Shown one piece after another: positions 54,065 to 64,000 of a DNA stretch of 64,000 bases. Below the pieces are notes generated by a model. It searched no databases, was not told where the DNA came from, and saw only the letters and a list, made by a program, of their open reading frames with translations. Both the position numbers and the translations under genes were made by a program. The stretch is from NCBI GenBank assembly GCA_025531455.1, contig JAMYHL010000008.1:372001-436000 (forward strand), read 5' to 3'. This DNA comes from Apiotrichum sp. Y4204 (Eukaryota; Basidiomycota; Tremellomycetes; Trichosporonales; Trichosporonaceae). The stretch's first letter is position 1. Each line of letters starts with the position of its first letter.

Positions 54065-55392
54065 CTACGTGTGGGCACCCGCGCCGGTCCACTGGGGACG
54101 GTACGCGGCTTCGTACTGCGCAACGTCCTCCTGAAGATAATGCAGGCCAGTGTGCTCTGGCTCCACGCCCTGCCCAGGACTGAGGGGGTACGAACCACTG
54201 GAGCCACTGTACGGGTTCTCGGACGAGTACGTCGGGGAGGGGTACTGTCCGTGCTCCGTCATGGGCGGCGCGAGCGTTGCGGGCGCCATGGGTAGCGGCT
54301 TTACTTCGGCTGCCGCACCGCTCCCCATCCCGGGGTAGATGTGCGCAGGGTACGGCGTGGATGTGACCGTATCGTAGGCGCCAAACATCTCCGGCTCGGG
54401 ATGCCTCCCCCAAGCCTGCGACGTGGGGGGCGTGATGACAAACGGCGTGACCTCGGGTTGGTAGTTGTACGCCGAGTTGTCGTCCTCCTCAATCTCGAAG
54501 CGTGTAGGCTGCGGATCGAAGTCTATAGGACTCGCGGCGCGAGCTCTCTGCCGTTTGCGCATGATATAGTAGTAGATTAGCCCGGCGATGAGAAGGATGG
54601 CAAGGAGGGCGACAACGACAATGGCGACAATAACCGCACGACTCAGCCCTTTGTTCTCTTTCTTGGTGGAAGACTTGGCCTTGGTGGCCTCTCCCGGCGG
54701 CAGGCAGTTTAGGTTGCTGCTCTCCCCGACAATGAAGATGCCGCTCAGCACGCGCGTGAGGCTCTTGTCCTGTGCGCCGATCACAAGCTGCGTGCCCGGC
54801 GCGTATGGCACGTTCCAGGTGTATTTCCGGTCGTCGGTCGTTTTGTCCTTGGTGAGGTTGGTGAGGGGGTTCCAGTTGTCCATGGACGCGTTGATGGGGA
54901 AGATGCCACTGAACGTTAGTACGGAGAAGGAGGTTGTGCCAGTACTCACATGTCGAACGGCGGCTCGCCGTGCTCAAGCATGATATCGTAGTTCTGACAA
55001 GCATTGGCGCCGTCAACGGATTTGATTGAAAACTTGGACGAGCCTCCCGCGTTAGAAGTGGAGGATGAGCTCGTGGAGGATGCCGTGCCGGACGACGTGC
55101 TCGAGCTGCTGTTCGTGGTGGGGGACGAGGCCGGGGTCTTGTCGGTACTGCTCGTTGTGGTTGTGGTGGTAGAAGTGGTGCTTGATGGCTTTGGGGTCGC
55201 CGTCGTGGACGTGGACGTTACAGATGAGCTGGATGCAGCTGGAGGGGAGGAAGTAGCTGACGACGAGGTCGCTGTCGTAGCAGTGGCCGTGCTGGATGCG
55301 GAGGTGGTGACCATTCCAAGCGTCACCATTCCCTGGGCAGCCACGGTGCTGGCGGTAAGTGCAATGAGTGGGAGGTAGTGTATCCTTGTCAT
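54065..55392 (-). CDS. Type I membrane protein with Ser/Thr-rich stalk and conserved outer domain
   Basis: Two exons, complement of 54065-54908 and 54950-55392, give 428 aa. A clean signal peptide (MTRIHYLPLIALTASTVAAQ) is followed by a mucin-like Ser/Thr stalk (about 25-120). An outer domain comes next, with paired cysteines: GANACQNYDIML, GEPPFDI, WNVPYAPGTQLVIGAQD and NLNCLPPG. It resembles the small beta-rich ectodomain common in basidiomycete single-pass proteins. The helix AVIVAIVVVALLAILLIAGLIYYY is followed by MRKRQRAR and a Tyr/Pro-rich tail ending QWTGAGAHT. It is the only member of the local group with both a signal peptide and a folded ectodomain. It has YSSENPYS-type sites but no PPxY. 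Confidence 0.75.
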
Positions 55393-57341
55393 TTTGATCA
55401 CAGGGCTAAAGGTCAGAAGGGCGGTGAGTAGGAGCTGGAGATGTCAGGAGGCAGAGGCGACGCGACGGCCGGCGAGGTCGACTCGGGGAGGCTCAACAAC
55501 CTGTGTTGAGAAGGCGTAGTCAGTGGTGGAACGATTGTGGGGAGTGGGAAAGAGAAGCCGGTATTCTTTCACAGGTCGCGGGCATAAGTAAGTCGACAGC
55601 ACAATGGGACACACTGAGGAGCAGATTGCCCCGCTGGCGGCTGGAACGACTGACACCTTGGCAGGACACTTGGCCTGTAATGACACACCGTGCAATGGCT
55701 GAAGGATACGCAGGAGACGCAGGGTCATTGCCTCTTCACCGCCTCACAAGATCACAAGTCGGCCGCGATGGCAGTGTTGGGAAGTTGGGGGGTTGTGTTT
55801 GAAGCAAAAGTCACTAAAAGTCCGCTGTCAAAAAGCTGATGCAACTGCCCTGCTGTTTCATGTTTCCTTCGATTTCACAGCGATGTACGTTGAAGAGCGC
55901 CATTCACGTCCATACATTCAGCAATGGGCACATCTGGCGCTGCGGGACGCATGCACAGGTATCCTGACCGGGAGATGAACTATTCTTAGGCGAGCAAGTG
56001 GAACGTTGTAAAGGTCGTGAGAAGTGAGAGGAGGCGTGTTTGTTAGAAATGGGGGCAAAAACTTGGAGTGGTTCTGTGCCCAGACAGGCCGTGCTCTTAG
56101 GAACCTGTATCGACTCAGCCTGTATGGAGGCACAAGATGAACCCTGCAGACCAGAGTCACCAACATGCATATCCACGCTGCACGGACACTGCACACTGTA
56201 GCGCTCGCAAAACGGCGGTGCTGTCACCCAGGGAGTTTCGCGGTCCAGACGAGGCGGTGTATCGAAGTTTCGGAGGTCACACCCCTTTCCAACGACCAAC
56301 TCCCAAATACTTGGGTCACAAACCCCCCTGGGGAACCCTGTGCTCGCCTCTTGACACACCAGCACTGAATGGTGCAGGGGTGATTGCAGAGTACAGTATG
56401 TTGTCAAGGGCCAAGCCCAGTATGAAAGCGGTGAGGCTGCTCAGAGAATAGCCTCGTCTCGCCGACCGACATAACTCAGCCTCCGACGGTTGCGCTAAAC
56501 GTCGGCAAGCAAAGGATAAACCTCGTGGTACTGTGTTGCTGAGGGTGCGAGTCGGGCACACCCTGCGCTGATGAGAAGCGAACGAGATGTGTGTGTCCTC
56601 CCGCGAGACTGGCCAGGTGCCATCCATGCAGGGTCGCGTCCTGTTTCAGGAATGAGTCAGAGGAGACTCAGTCAGACGCTCTAGAGCTTTGCCGAGTCCT
56701 TCTCAAGGCGGCGTTGAACTCAGCGCTTATATGAGCAGAGCGCTAACGCAGATCAAAGTCGGACATGAACGGGTTCATGGCTGACTAAATCAAGGTGCTG
56801 ACATGCTGATCATGATAGGGGTGATCTGCCTGATCGGCATCTTTGATCCGTCGATCATATGCCTTTGCTGATCAACTGATGTTCGCTGGTCGTTGATCTG
56901 CCCCAGTCCGCCGATCTTTGTTGTTACCCCCTGATCTGCGCTGGAGATCACAGGTGGCGATCATCAAGGGCACGCGTTCCTGTCGAGCCGAGCGGGGAAA
57001 GACATGCAACCATGCAACGACGGCTTATAGAGATTCGGTGCGGCTCGCTGCACTATCCTCGAGATCGTCGCAAGCTTAGGAACATTGCATACTTGGAGGA
57101 AAAGTCGGGCTCTTCATCGTAGAGCCTATGTTCCTCATCATCAACCACCGGTGGGCCAAGTGTGTGCGGTCATCGCCGACAACAACAAGAATCACGTGAT
57201 CATCGTCGGCGAACCCGACTCGAGCCGGAATTTAGGCTGCCACCAATCGATGACCTGCGTCGACTCGAGATAAGCACATTACCACAAAGATCACATCAAG
57301 GTAATTGTGCGAGGAGAGAGGTTGTCATCTCCCACACCACC
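55393..57341. other. 1.95-kb divergent intergenic region
   Basis: Separates the membrane-protein gene from ARG7. It holds a GATC-dense patch (56807-56972) and nothing else I can support. Confidence 0.4.
56807..56972. promoter_or_regulatory. GATC-dense patch upstream of ARG7
   Basis: Eleven GATC tetramers in about 165 bp, seven in the form TGATC, several spaced 10-20 bp apart, centred roughly 450 bp before the ARG7 start. Fewer than one is expected by chance. No known binding factor is assigned. Confidence 0.4.
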
Positions 57342-58843
57342 ATGCCACCCTCTACACCGGCTCGCGCGCTCCCACACATTGCGCGGCGCGCCTTCTCGTC
57401 CACCGCCGCGGTGGCCGGGACAGCCGAGAAGCCGACACCGAACAAGGACCACCACATTGTCTCGTACCCGGCCGATGCGTTTCCCCAGGGCTATGCCGTG
57501 GCTGCGACCCACGCCGGGGTGAAGAAGAAGGCGGGCGTGCTCGACCTCGGCATCCTCGCGTCCACCTCCGAGCGCCCCACCGCCGCCGCCGCATGCCTTA
57601 CCCGTAACGTGTTCAAGGCCGCCCCCGTGACGGTTACGACAGAGCTTCTCGCCCGCGGAAAGGGGCGCGTGCGCGGGTTCGTCGTCAACTCGGGCTGCGC
57701 GAACGCCGTGACGGGCACAAAGGGGCTCGAGAACGCGTGGGCAATGAGCAACACACTTACCGCGCTTCTCCCGTCCGATGCATCGCCCGCAGAGGGCGCC
57801 GGGTCCCTCGTCATGTCGACCGGCGTTATTGGGCAGCACCTCCCCATCGACAAGATTACTGGCGCGCTCCCCTCCATGGCGGCCAACCTCCGCTCCACCC
57901 CCGACGCGTGGCTCGACCTCGCGCGCTCCTTCATGACTACCGACACGTTTCCCAAGCTCCGCGCCCGCACGTTCACCCTCGGCGGCCGTGAGGTCCGCAT
58001 TGCAGGTATCGACAAGGGCGCAGGCATGATCGCGCCGAACATGGGTCCGCCGCAGCCGCCGCACGCAACGCTCCTCGGCGTGATCGCCACCGATGCCGCC
58101 ATCTCCCCTGCCGCCCTTCAGTCTGCACTTACCTATGCCGTCGACCGCTCGTTCAACGCCATCTCTGTGGACGGCGACATGTCTACCAACGACACAATCC
58201 TCTGTCTCGCGAATGGCGCTGCCACCCCCGACCTCCCCGAGCTGACCGAGGACGCGCCCGAGTTCACCATCTTCCGCGACGAGCTCGCCGCGTTTGCTGC
58301 CGAGCTTGCGCAGCTCGTCGTCCGCGACGGCGAGGGCGCAACCAAGTTTGTCACCGTCAACGTCCGTAATGCCCAGACCTTCAAGATTGCCGATGCCGTT
58401 GCGCGCAGCATCTCCAACTCGGCGCTCGTCAAGTGCGCAATGTACGGCGAGGACGCCAACTGGGGCCGTATCCTGTGTGCTGTGTGAGTTTTGGTCTTTC
58501 TGCTCGTGCCATCTGACATTTTAGTGGCTACACGGACGTTCCGGCCGGCTCGATCGACCCGACCAAGGTGTCCGTCTCGTTCCTCCCCTCGGCCAAGACC
58601 GGCGGTGAGCCGCTCAAGCTCCTCGTGAACGGTGAGCCCGAGTCGCCGATCGACGAGGCGCGCGCGTCCGTCCTCCTCGCCGAAGAGGACCTCCAGATCG
58701 ACGTCGACCTCGGACAGGGCACCGAGGAGGCCACGTTCTGGACCTGCGACTTCAGTCACGAGTATGTGACCATAAACGGTGACGTGAGTGAAATGCACAC
58801 TGCACAATTTGGGGTCGATGCTGACAGACAGTACCGCACTTAA
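57342..58843 (+). CDS. ARG7: Mitochondrial ornithine acetyltransferase / acetylglutamate synthase
   Basis: Three exons, 57342-58483, 58525-58783 and 58832-58843, give 470 aa. The bifunctional ArgJ-type enzyme transfers acetyl from N-acetylornithine to glutamate in the mitochondrial arginine pathway. An Arg/Ser/Ala presequence (about 1-25) fits mitochondrial import. The precursor self-cleaves before the catalytic Thr: [13 protein letters not shown] places it at Thr243, splitting alpha and beta chains. Other signatures are [34 protein letters not shown] and [18 protein letters not shown], and the ending YVTINGDYRT. The last exon is only 12 bp (YRT and stop). Confidence 0.95.
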
Positions 58844-58980
58844 TGCAAATGGTAGAAGTTGGGGATATGGGTTGTTATGCATCATGTAGTCGAGCCACAG
58901 CCGTCGGAGGAACACATTATCGTGCATGATGTGGGACTATCCAATACTTAGTAAACTTTACTATACAGTTAACAACTACA

Positions 58981-61161
58981 CTAGAAGTTCTTTGTGAGCC
59001 TGCGCCAGATAGGCTGTTTCCGTTGGAACTCGCCGGCCGCCGTCTCTTTTGCAAAGTCGAGATCCTTGCGTTGGCCGGACATGAGATCCATTTCGTGCGA
59101 GCGCCAGAATTTGGTCTTGAAGATAAACTTGTACCCGAGATAGATTACGACGAAGAGGGGCAGGAGGATGTACGCGTCGACGAATGCTCCGGCGTCGAAG
59201 GGCGAGAACGTGCCCCAGCCCTGCACGAGGGCGAGGAAGATGTTCGCGGCGAGACCAAACCACGCGTTGAACGGGTATCCCCACGACTTGAACGGAAGCT
59301 CGCTGGGCGAGTGGCCCTGCTTCTTCCACGCGGTGCGGAAGCGGATGTGGATGAAGGAAATGGCGCCCCACACGAGGAAGGTCGAGACTCCCGAGAGGTT
59401 GACAATGTACGAGTACGCCTTGCCCGCGCCGGTGGAGACGTTCATCATGGAGAGTGCACCACATGCGTTCGTGAGGATGATGGCCGGGATGGGCACGCCG
59501 CGACGGTCGGTCCACCCGAGGATCTTGGGTGCCTTGCGGTTCTGGCCCATGTAGAGGAGCGTGCGGGAGCCAATGTAAATGGACGAGTTGCACGCAGAGA
59601 GACAGGTGATGAAGATGAATGCGTTGATGAGGTGCACGCCGCCGTCCCACCCGGCGCGCTGGATCGCGATCGTCATCGGCGACTTGAGCGCGCGCGCGTT
59701 GCCGCTGACCAGACCTTCGGCGTTCCACGGGCAGGTCATACCGAAGAAGAGCGCCGAGCCCATGTACACGAAGACGATACGCCAGAAGACCTGGCGGATG
59801 GCGAGGGGCACGGCTGTGCGCGGGTTCTTGGTCTCTGTTGCAGCCACGGCGATAGACTCGACGCCAGAGTAGAAGGTCGAGCAGAAGACGAAGACGGTGG
59901 CCAGACCGCGGAAGCCATTGGAGAACGCACCAGGGTCGTTCCAGTACTGGAAGCCGAAGGCCGGGGTGCCCTTCACGCCCCCGGAGACATACACAATCGA
60001 GAAGAGGAAGTAGGCGACAAGACCGACGAGCTTGATGAGCGCGAGCCAGAACTCGGCCTCGCCGAAGCTCTCCACGCCGAGGAGCTGGAAGCCGAGGAAC
60101 GCGAACTGTTGTGTGAGCCGAGGATCCACAGCTGAGCGCTCTATCGATGCTTACCCAGAAAATTAGGAAGTAGCCCCACAGGGGGATCTGCGGGCCCCAG
60201 TAGACGAATATACTACTCAACACATTGTACTCGTTGGAAAGGACTGCATGTTAGTGGCCGTGAAGCAACGCTGATTTGATGGACGACCTACCGCAGATCC
60301 TGTTCATGTCAGCCACAGCCACTCTCGCGATAGGCGCAAACGCCACAATGTCGGGTGACGTCGTGCGGCGCAGGGAGCGACTCACCAGATAATGAAGTAG
60401 TTCCAGCCGAGGGCAGCTCCAAACGCCTTGTCCACAAAGCGGTCCGCAAGTCCAGTGAACGCTCCACCCGTAGGGTATAGGGTCGTGAGCTCGCCAAGCG
60501 ACTGCATGATGCTGAACGCGATGATGCCAATGATGCCGAACCCGATAATCAGGGACGCGGGGCCGCCATTTGCGAGCGCTCCGCCAGAACCGATGAGCCT
60601 GGAGCGGTCAGCGCTGTTCAGGTGACCATTCTCGGCCAGTGGCGCGGCGGCCGGGTGGTCTCCGCGTGGAGTGCAGAGACGACCCTGAGTGGGGGAGTTC
60701 CTGGCAGTGGCAAACGGCGCAGCGTGGAGCACACAAACAAGTTGTGAGCGGCTCGCACCGCACACGCGTCTGGTGCAGTTCTGCACAAATGCACTCCAGG
60801 CCGGACCTGTCGGCCAGCGTGCCTATACTCACAAACCGGGGCCGATAATACCAGCGAGCGCCATCATACTGAGATGGCGAGTCTTGAGGCCGCGCTTGAC
60901 GCCCGAATTCGGGTCAATGTCATGCATGTCCGAGTCGTCCGAGGCGGTGAGGCTCTCCGTGCGGATCATGGCCTGCTCGGGGTCAAACTTCTTCTCGTTG
61001 GCGGCACGCGCCGTGTCGTGGCTGTCGCCATCGTCGAGGGGAAGATTGCTACCGTGATGATGGGTGGCGCTGGGGTGGTATGGATCGCTGTGGAGATTGC
61101 TCTCGCCGTGGCGGTACGGATCGCTGGCATTTGTGCCATACGGCTGTTGATTGGGATCCAT
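58981..61161 (-). CDS. Amino acid permease (YAT/AAT family)
   Basis: Five exons, complement of 58981-60105, 60155-60243, 60292-60299, 60386-60598 and 60833-61161, give 587 aa. A plasma-membrane amino acid:proton symporter of the APC superfamily, with about 12 helices and cytosolic termini. Signatures: KTRHLSMMALAGIIGPGLL, then SGGALANGGPASLIIGF, SLGELTTLYPTGGAFTGLAD, FLGFQLLGVESFGEAEFW, and the YAT-type AATETKNPRTAVPLAIRQVF. The third exon is an 8-bp microexon (GATCTGCG) that is needed to restore the frame between WNYFIIW and VLSNEYN. The N-terminal 100 residues are hydrophilic with His/Asp-rich stretches and Lys residues, a likely site of ubiquitin-dependent endocytosis. Substrate specificity cannot be told. 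Convergent with ARG7, 137 bp apart. Confidence 0.93.
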
Positions 61162-64000
61162 GGTGGTGAGGTCCGGTGATGCCTTTGCACTGAGCCAGAA
61201 CAGTGACCGATGGCGATGGCGGGGTGGTTGATAAGCAGCGGTGGGGGGAGGGGGGATTTCCGTCAAAGAAAACAGTTCATGTCGAGCGCACTGGGCAGCC
61301 TTTATTGAAACTCTGCAGCAGCTGACCGGACCCATCCTGCCGACCCATCACGGTGCATGTTGGTCTAGGTCGGGGCAGTGCATTCCGGTCTGCCGGGCAG
61401 ATAGAGCCCAAAGAGACCGAAGAGACGATGCGCTGGTGTGTTGCCCAAAAACGAGGCCCGAAAGAGGTCAGGCATCGAGTACAGGATAGCCAGAAGAGGG
61501 TGGCTGTCGTGGGTGGGTGAAGGGGGGTGACATTGCGCGGCGGCGCAGCAGCCGAAACCAATCTGACGCCATCACGTCATATCTATCACCAATTCCACGC
61601 TGGAGCTTGGGACGCCCAGAAGCGATGCAGACGAGACTGCACAGATACATACAGATGGCATACAGTGTGGTAGATGCAATGGTGAACCGACACAACGTCA
61701 ATCTCTCCTCTTTCTCCCACTGCCCCCTTGGCACCCGACTCTCACTGATCGCCGTTGATAGTGTCAGGAACGCCGAGCAGTCCTGAGACTTTTTGCCTGA
61801 GTCGTGGCGTGTGATTGAGCGATAGCGCGGCGACCAAGGGCCGTCCACTGCACCCACACTTGATATCCACGAGCGCAAATTCCATCTAGAACCAATAGGA
61901 TTGGCGGCTGGGACGAGGGAGACTGCGAGAGAGGAGCGACCCAGGAGCGCGGTGGCAGGGGCGGAACGCCGGTGACGTTTCGTGTGGTGCTTGACAACAG
62001 TCCCGCACAGGCGTGATCGAAACTGTGCTGGAGCAGATGTGAGGGATGCAGCTTTTCTGCCCTTCTGGGACTCTTGTCTGCTCGAGTATGGTGCGACAAG
62101 ATACAGTTTTGGTAAATAGAGAAATATAAAATAATATCAGTGTCGCACGCACCTCATTTTGTTGGCGATTGACGAGCTTGCACCCAGGCGGGTGACCACA
62201 GTGGCTATAGACCGGCTATCCGCCGGCAAACCCTCGCTCTTTTGATACGCATGTGCAAGACCTGATGATGATGAGAGCCAAGATTGTGAGATTCCGCAAT
62301 GCCGCCAGAGCAAGACACTGCCCGCCATCACATGAGTGAGGCCTGGGTGCTTCATTCAATCAGGTCTGGGCTCATATACATATTGCCAAGTACTGGTCTT
62401 CTTCGCCGTTCGGCTTTGTCGGGTGCTCCCATATATCGCTCCCATAACAGCGTCAGTTCTCCCCGAAGTCCCGAACGATGCTGGATGAAAAATTGAAAGA
62501 GAGTTGTTTCGCGGGCCAGGACCTGTCTTCAAAGCGATATTTCGGCTCCCCAGTCGCCAAGCTAGTATTTGCACTTGTGAACGTACGACCGTCTCCCACG
62601 AGCGGGATCTGGTCTGGACCGGACGATGAAGATGTAGTGTACTTTGTGGATGGCCTGGATGGGTGGATCGCGAGCACGTGAGCTGGGATGTTGCTCGATG
62701 CACAACAGTAACAGCCCGCCGCGGACACAGTCATGGAACCTTTCATGGCCTTTCAAGACCCATCAGCAGCATCGTGTCTCCCATCATCCCATACACGCAC
62801 AACACCAACACCAACATTGACGCCGACACAAGCATCGCATTCCGCATCTCACAATCTTGCCGGCCCGTAGCCGACTGATAAGAGAACGAGAGCAAGTGGC
62901 AACAATAGGGATACCGCCAATCAACCGTTGTTGGCGAGCTTTAGCCGGCCACCACCATGAGCCACCGAGCCACCAGCCCACCATGTCTCCGATCGGAACT
63001 TGTAGACTCTTAAACTGGCGTGTGCGCGATCGCAGACACGTCCTCGTTTCGTGCTTCATCTCGGGCCTTGAACGCGTCGCTCGTGGACACAGGCCGTGAG
63101 AGTATGCGTGCATGACGTTCAGCATCGATGTGGCCGAGGTCGATGGTGAGACAGTTTCACCACGCTTCATCACCTGCCTTCACTCACAACCTTCAATCTC
63201 TGTTTCCTCGGCGTGTTAATCCCACACTCATCAAGCACGCACTCAATGCATGCAGACCGGAGGGTGCAAATTGACCAGCATGGACCCTCGTCTCCAGGCA
63301 CCACGACGATGGCTCGCGGCTCGGACCATGCAACAGCGCGCGATTGCCACGCGCACCACACGAGCGGTCCACCGTACCACAGTACCACAGTACCACCGTC
63401 GGCCACAGCCATGCCCACGCGCCCACGCGCGTGCAATCTATTTCTCGTTTGCTCGCGCGCTCTCGTCCCCATCTTTCCGCAGTGCGCAGCTCTTTCATTG
63501 CGTCACTGCTCATTCAATCGCGCTCGGACCTAGCCGTCGTTGTTGAGACTGACCCCAAATTCCTCACCAGGTTGGACCCAGCGCGATGTTCTCACAGTTC
63601 ACCAGCTTGCACTTTGAAGGTCGTGGATTGAAGCTTGCAGCGCAGCTTTACTACAGCAACGCGTCGCGTGCCTATGTTCCTGTGTTCTCGGCCCTCGGAG
63701 GTCAGTCCGGATAGCGCCGACGCTGGTGCCTTCCTGACGAGCCACGAGGTAGGACACGCAAACTGCGTAGGACGAGACCAACATCGTCCAACTGCTACAA
63801 TACATCGACAATGTCTGACGAAGGAGTCTTCCACGGGCATTCCAGCCGACATGACAGAAGCTGTTGTGGAGATCGCCGAGACTTGTCTGGCACTCGCTGA
63901 GGTTTTAGGGGGTGAAAGTAAAGGATGCCAGAGACATTGAGGTTCGTGCGAGCTGGCAATCTCCGACATTGGGTGTTTGTGAGGTCTGTAAAGCAACTGT
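61162..64000. other. 2.8-kb right end without a supported gene
   Basis: The first few hundred bases hold the permease promoter. Background frames occur throughout. A frame from the ATG at 63586 starts with SLHFEGRGLKL, which could be a first exon of a gene running off the window, but I could not extend it. Confidence 0.3.

Noticed and set aside
62478..62756. Open frames on both strands near 62.6 kb
   Set aside because: Mutually overlapping, no family, no splice sites that extend them.
1..64000. CRISPR arrays, prokaryotic operons, rRNA genes, transposon coding regions
   Set aside because: None seen; the intron-rich gene structure shows that this is a eukaryotic nuclear locus.

Overview
The window is nuclear DNA from a GC-rich basidiomycete yeast, most likely a tremellomycete of the Trichosporonales type. 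Genes on both strands are cut by many short introns, mostly 35-60 bp, with GTGAGT/GTAAGT donors, a CTGAC/CTAAT branch site and a CAG acceptor. tRNA genes carry introns, and several proteins (SKI2, CWC2, FCP1, ATG12, a site-2 protease) read as ordinary fungal orthologues. The lineage is inferred from gene style, not from a marker gene. I joined exons by eye. For every multi-exon protein gene reported complete, the exon lengths sum to a multiple of three.

Layout. 0-1 kb: 3' end of a mitochondrial PDH/BCKDH-type kinase, then tRNA-Pro(AGG). 1.8-4.4 kb: a GH43-fold protein lacking two of three catalytic residues. 6.5-9 kb: ATG12 divergent from a Pro/Ala-rich membrane protein. 9.4-19 kb: FCP1 (CTD phosphatase), CWC2 (spliceosome) and SKI2 (exosome helicase). 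19.1-23.3 kb: a Zn2Cys6 transcription factor divergent from a HAD hydrolase. 24.4-38 kb: three F-box-like paralogues, two identical intron-containing tRNA-Arg(ACG) genes, a site-2 protease, SCO1 and a small Cys-rich orphan. 39-55.4 kb: seven Ser/Thr/Pro-rich single-pass membrane proteins separated by long gene-poor gaps. 57.3-61.2 kb: ARG7 (arginine biosynthesis) and an amino acid permease. 61.2-64 kb: nothing I can call.

How the parts relate. Most of the left half is RNA metabolism and housekeeping: FCP1, CWC2 and SKI2 act on transcription, splicing and mRNA decay, and CWC2/SKI2 share one intergenic promoter region. The right half is dominated by lineage-specific families. Three of the membrane proteins carry a PPxY motif in the predicted cytoplasmic tail, the type of site bound by WW domains of Rsp5/Nedd4 ubiquitin ligases. 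The most interesting observations are this membrane-protein cluster with its shared PPxY block, the GH43 pseudoenzyme, a fixed AAAAATATC element at the same distance from all three tRNA genes, and two GATC-dense promoter patches.
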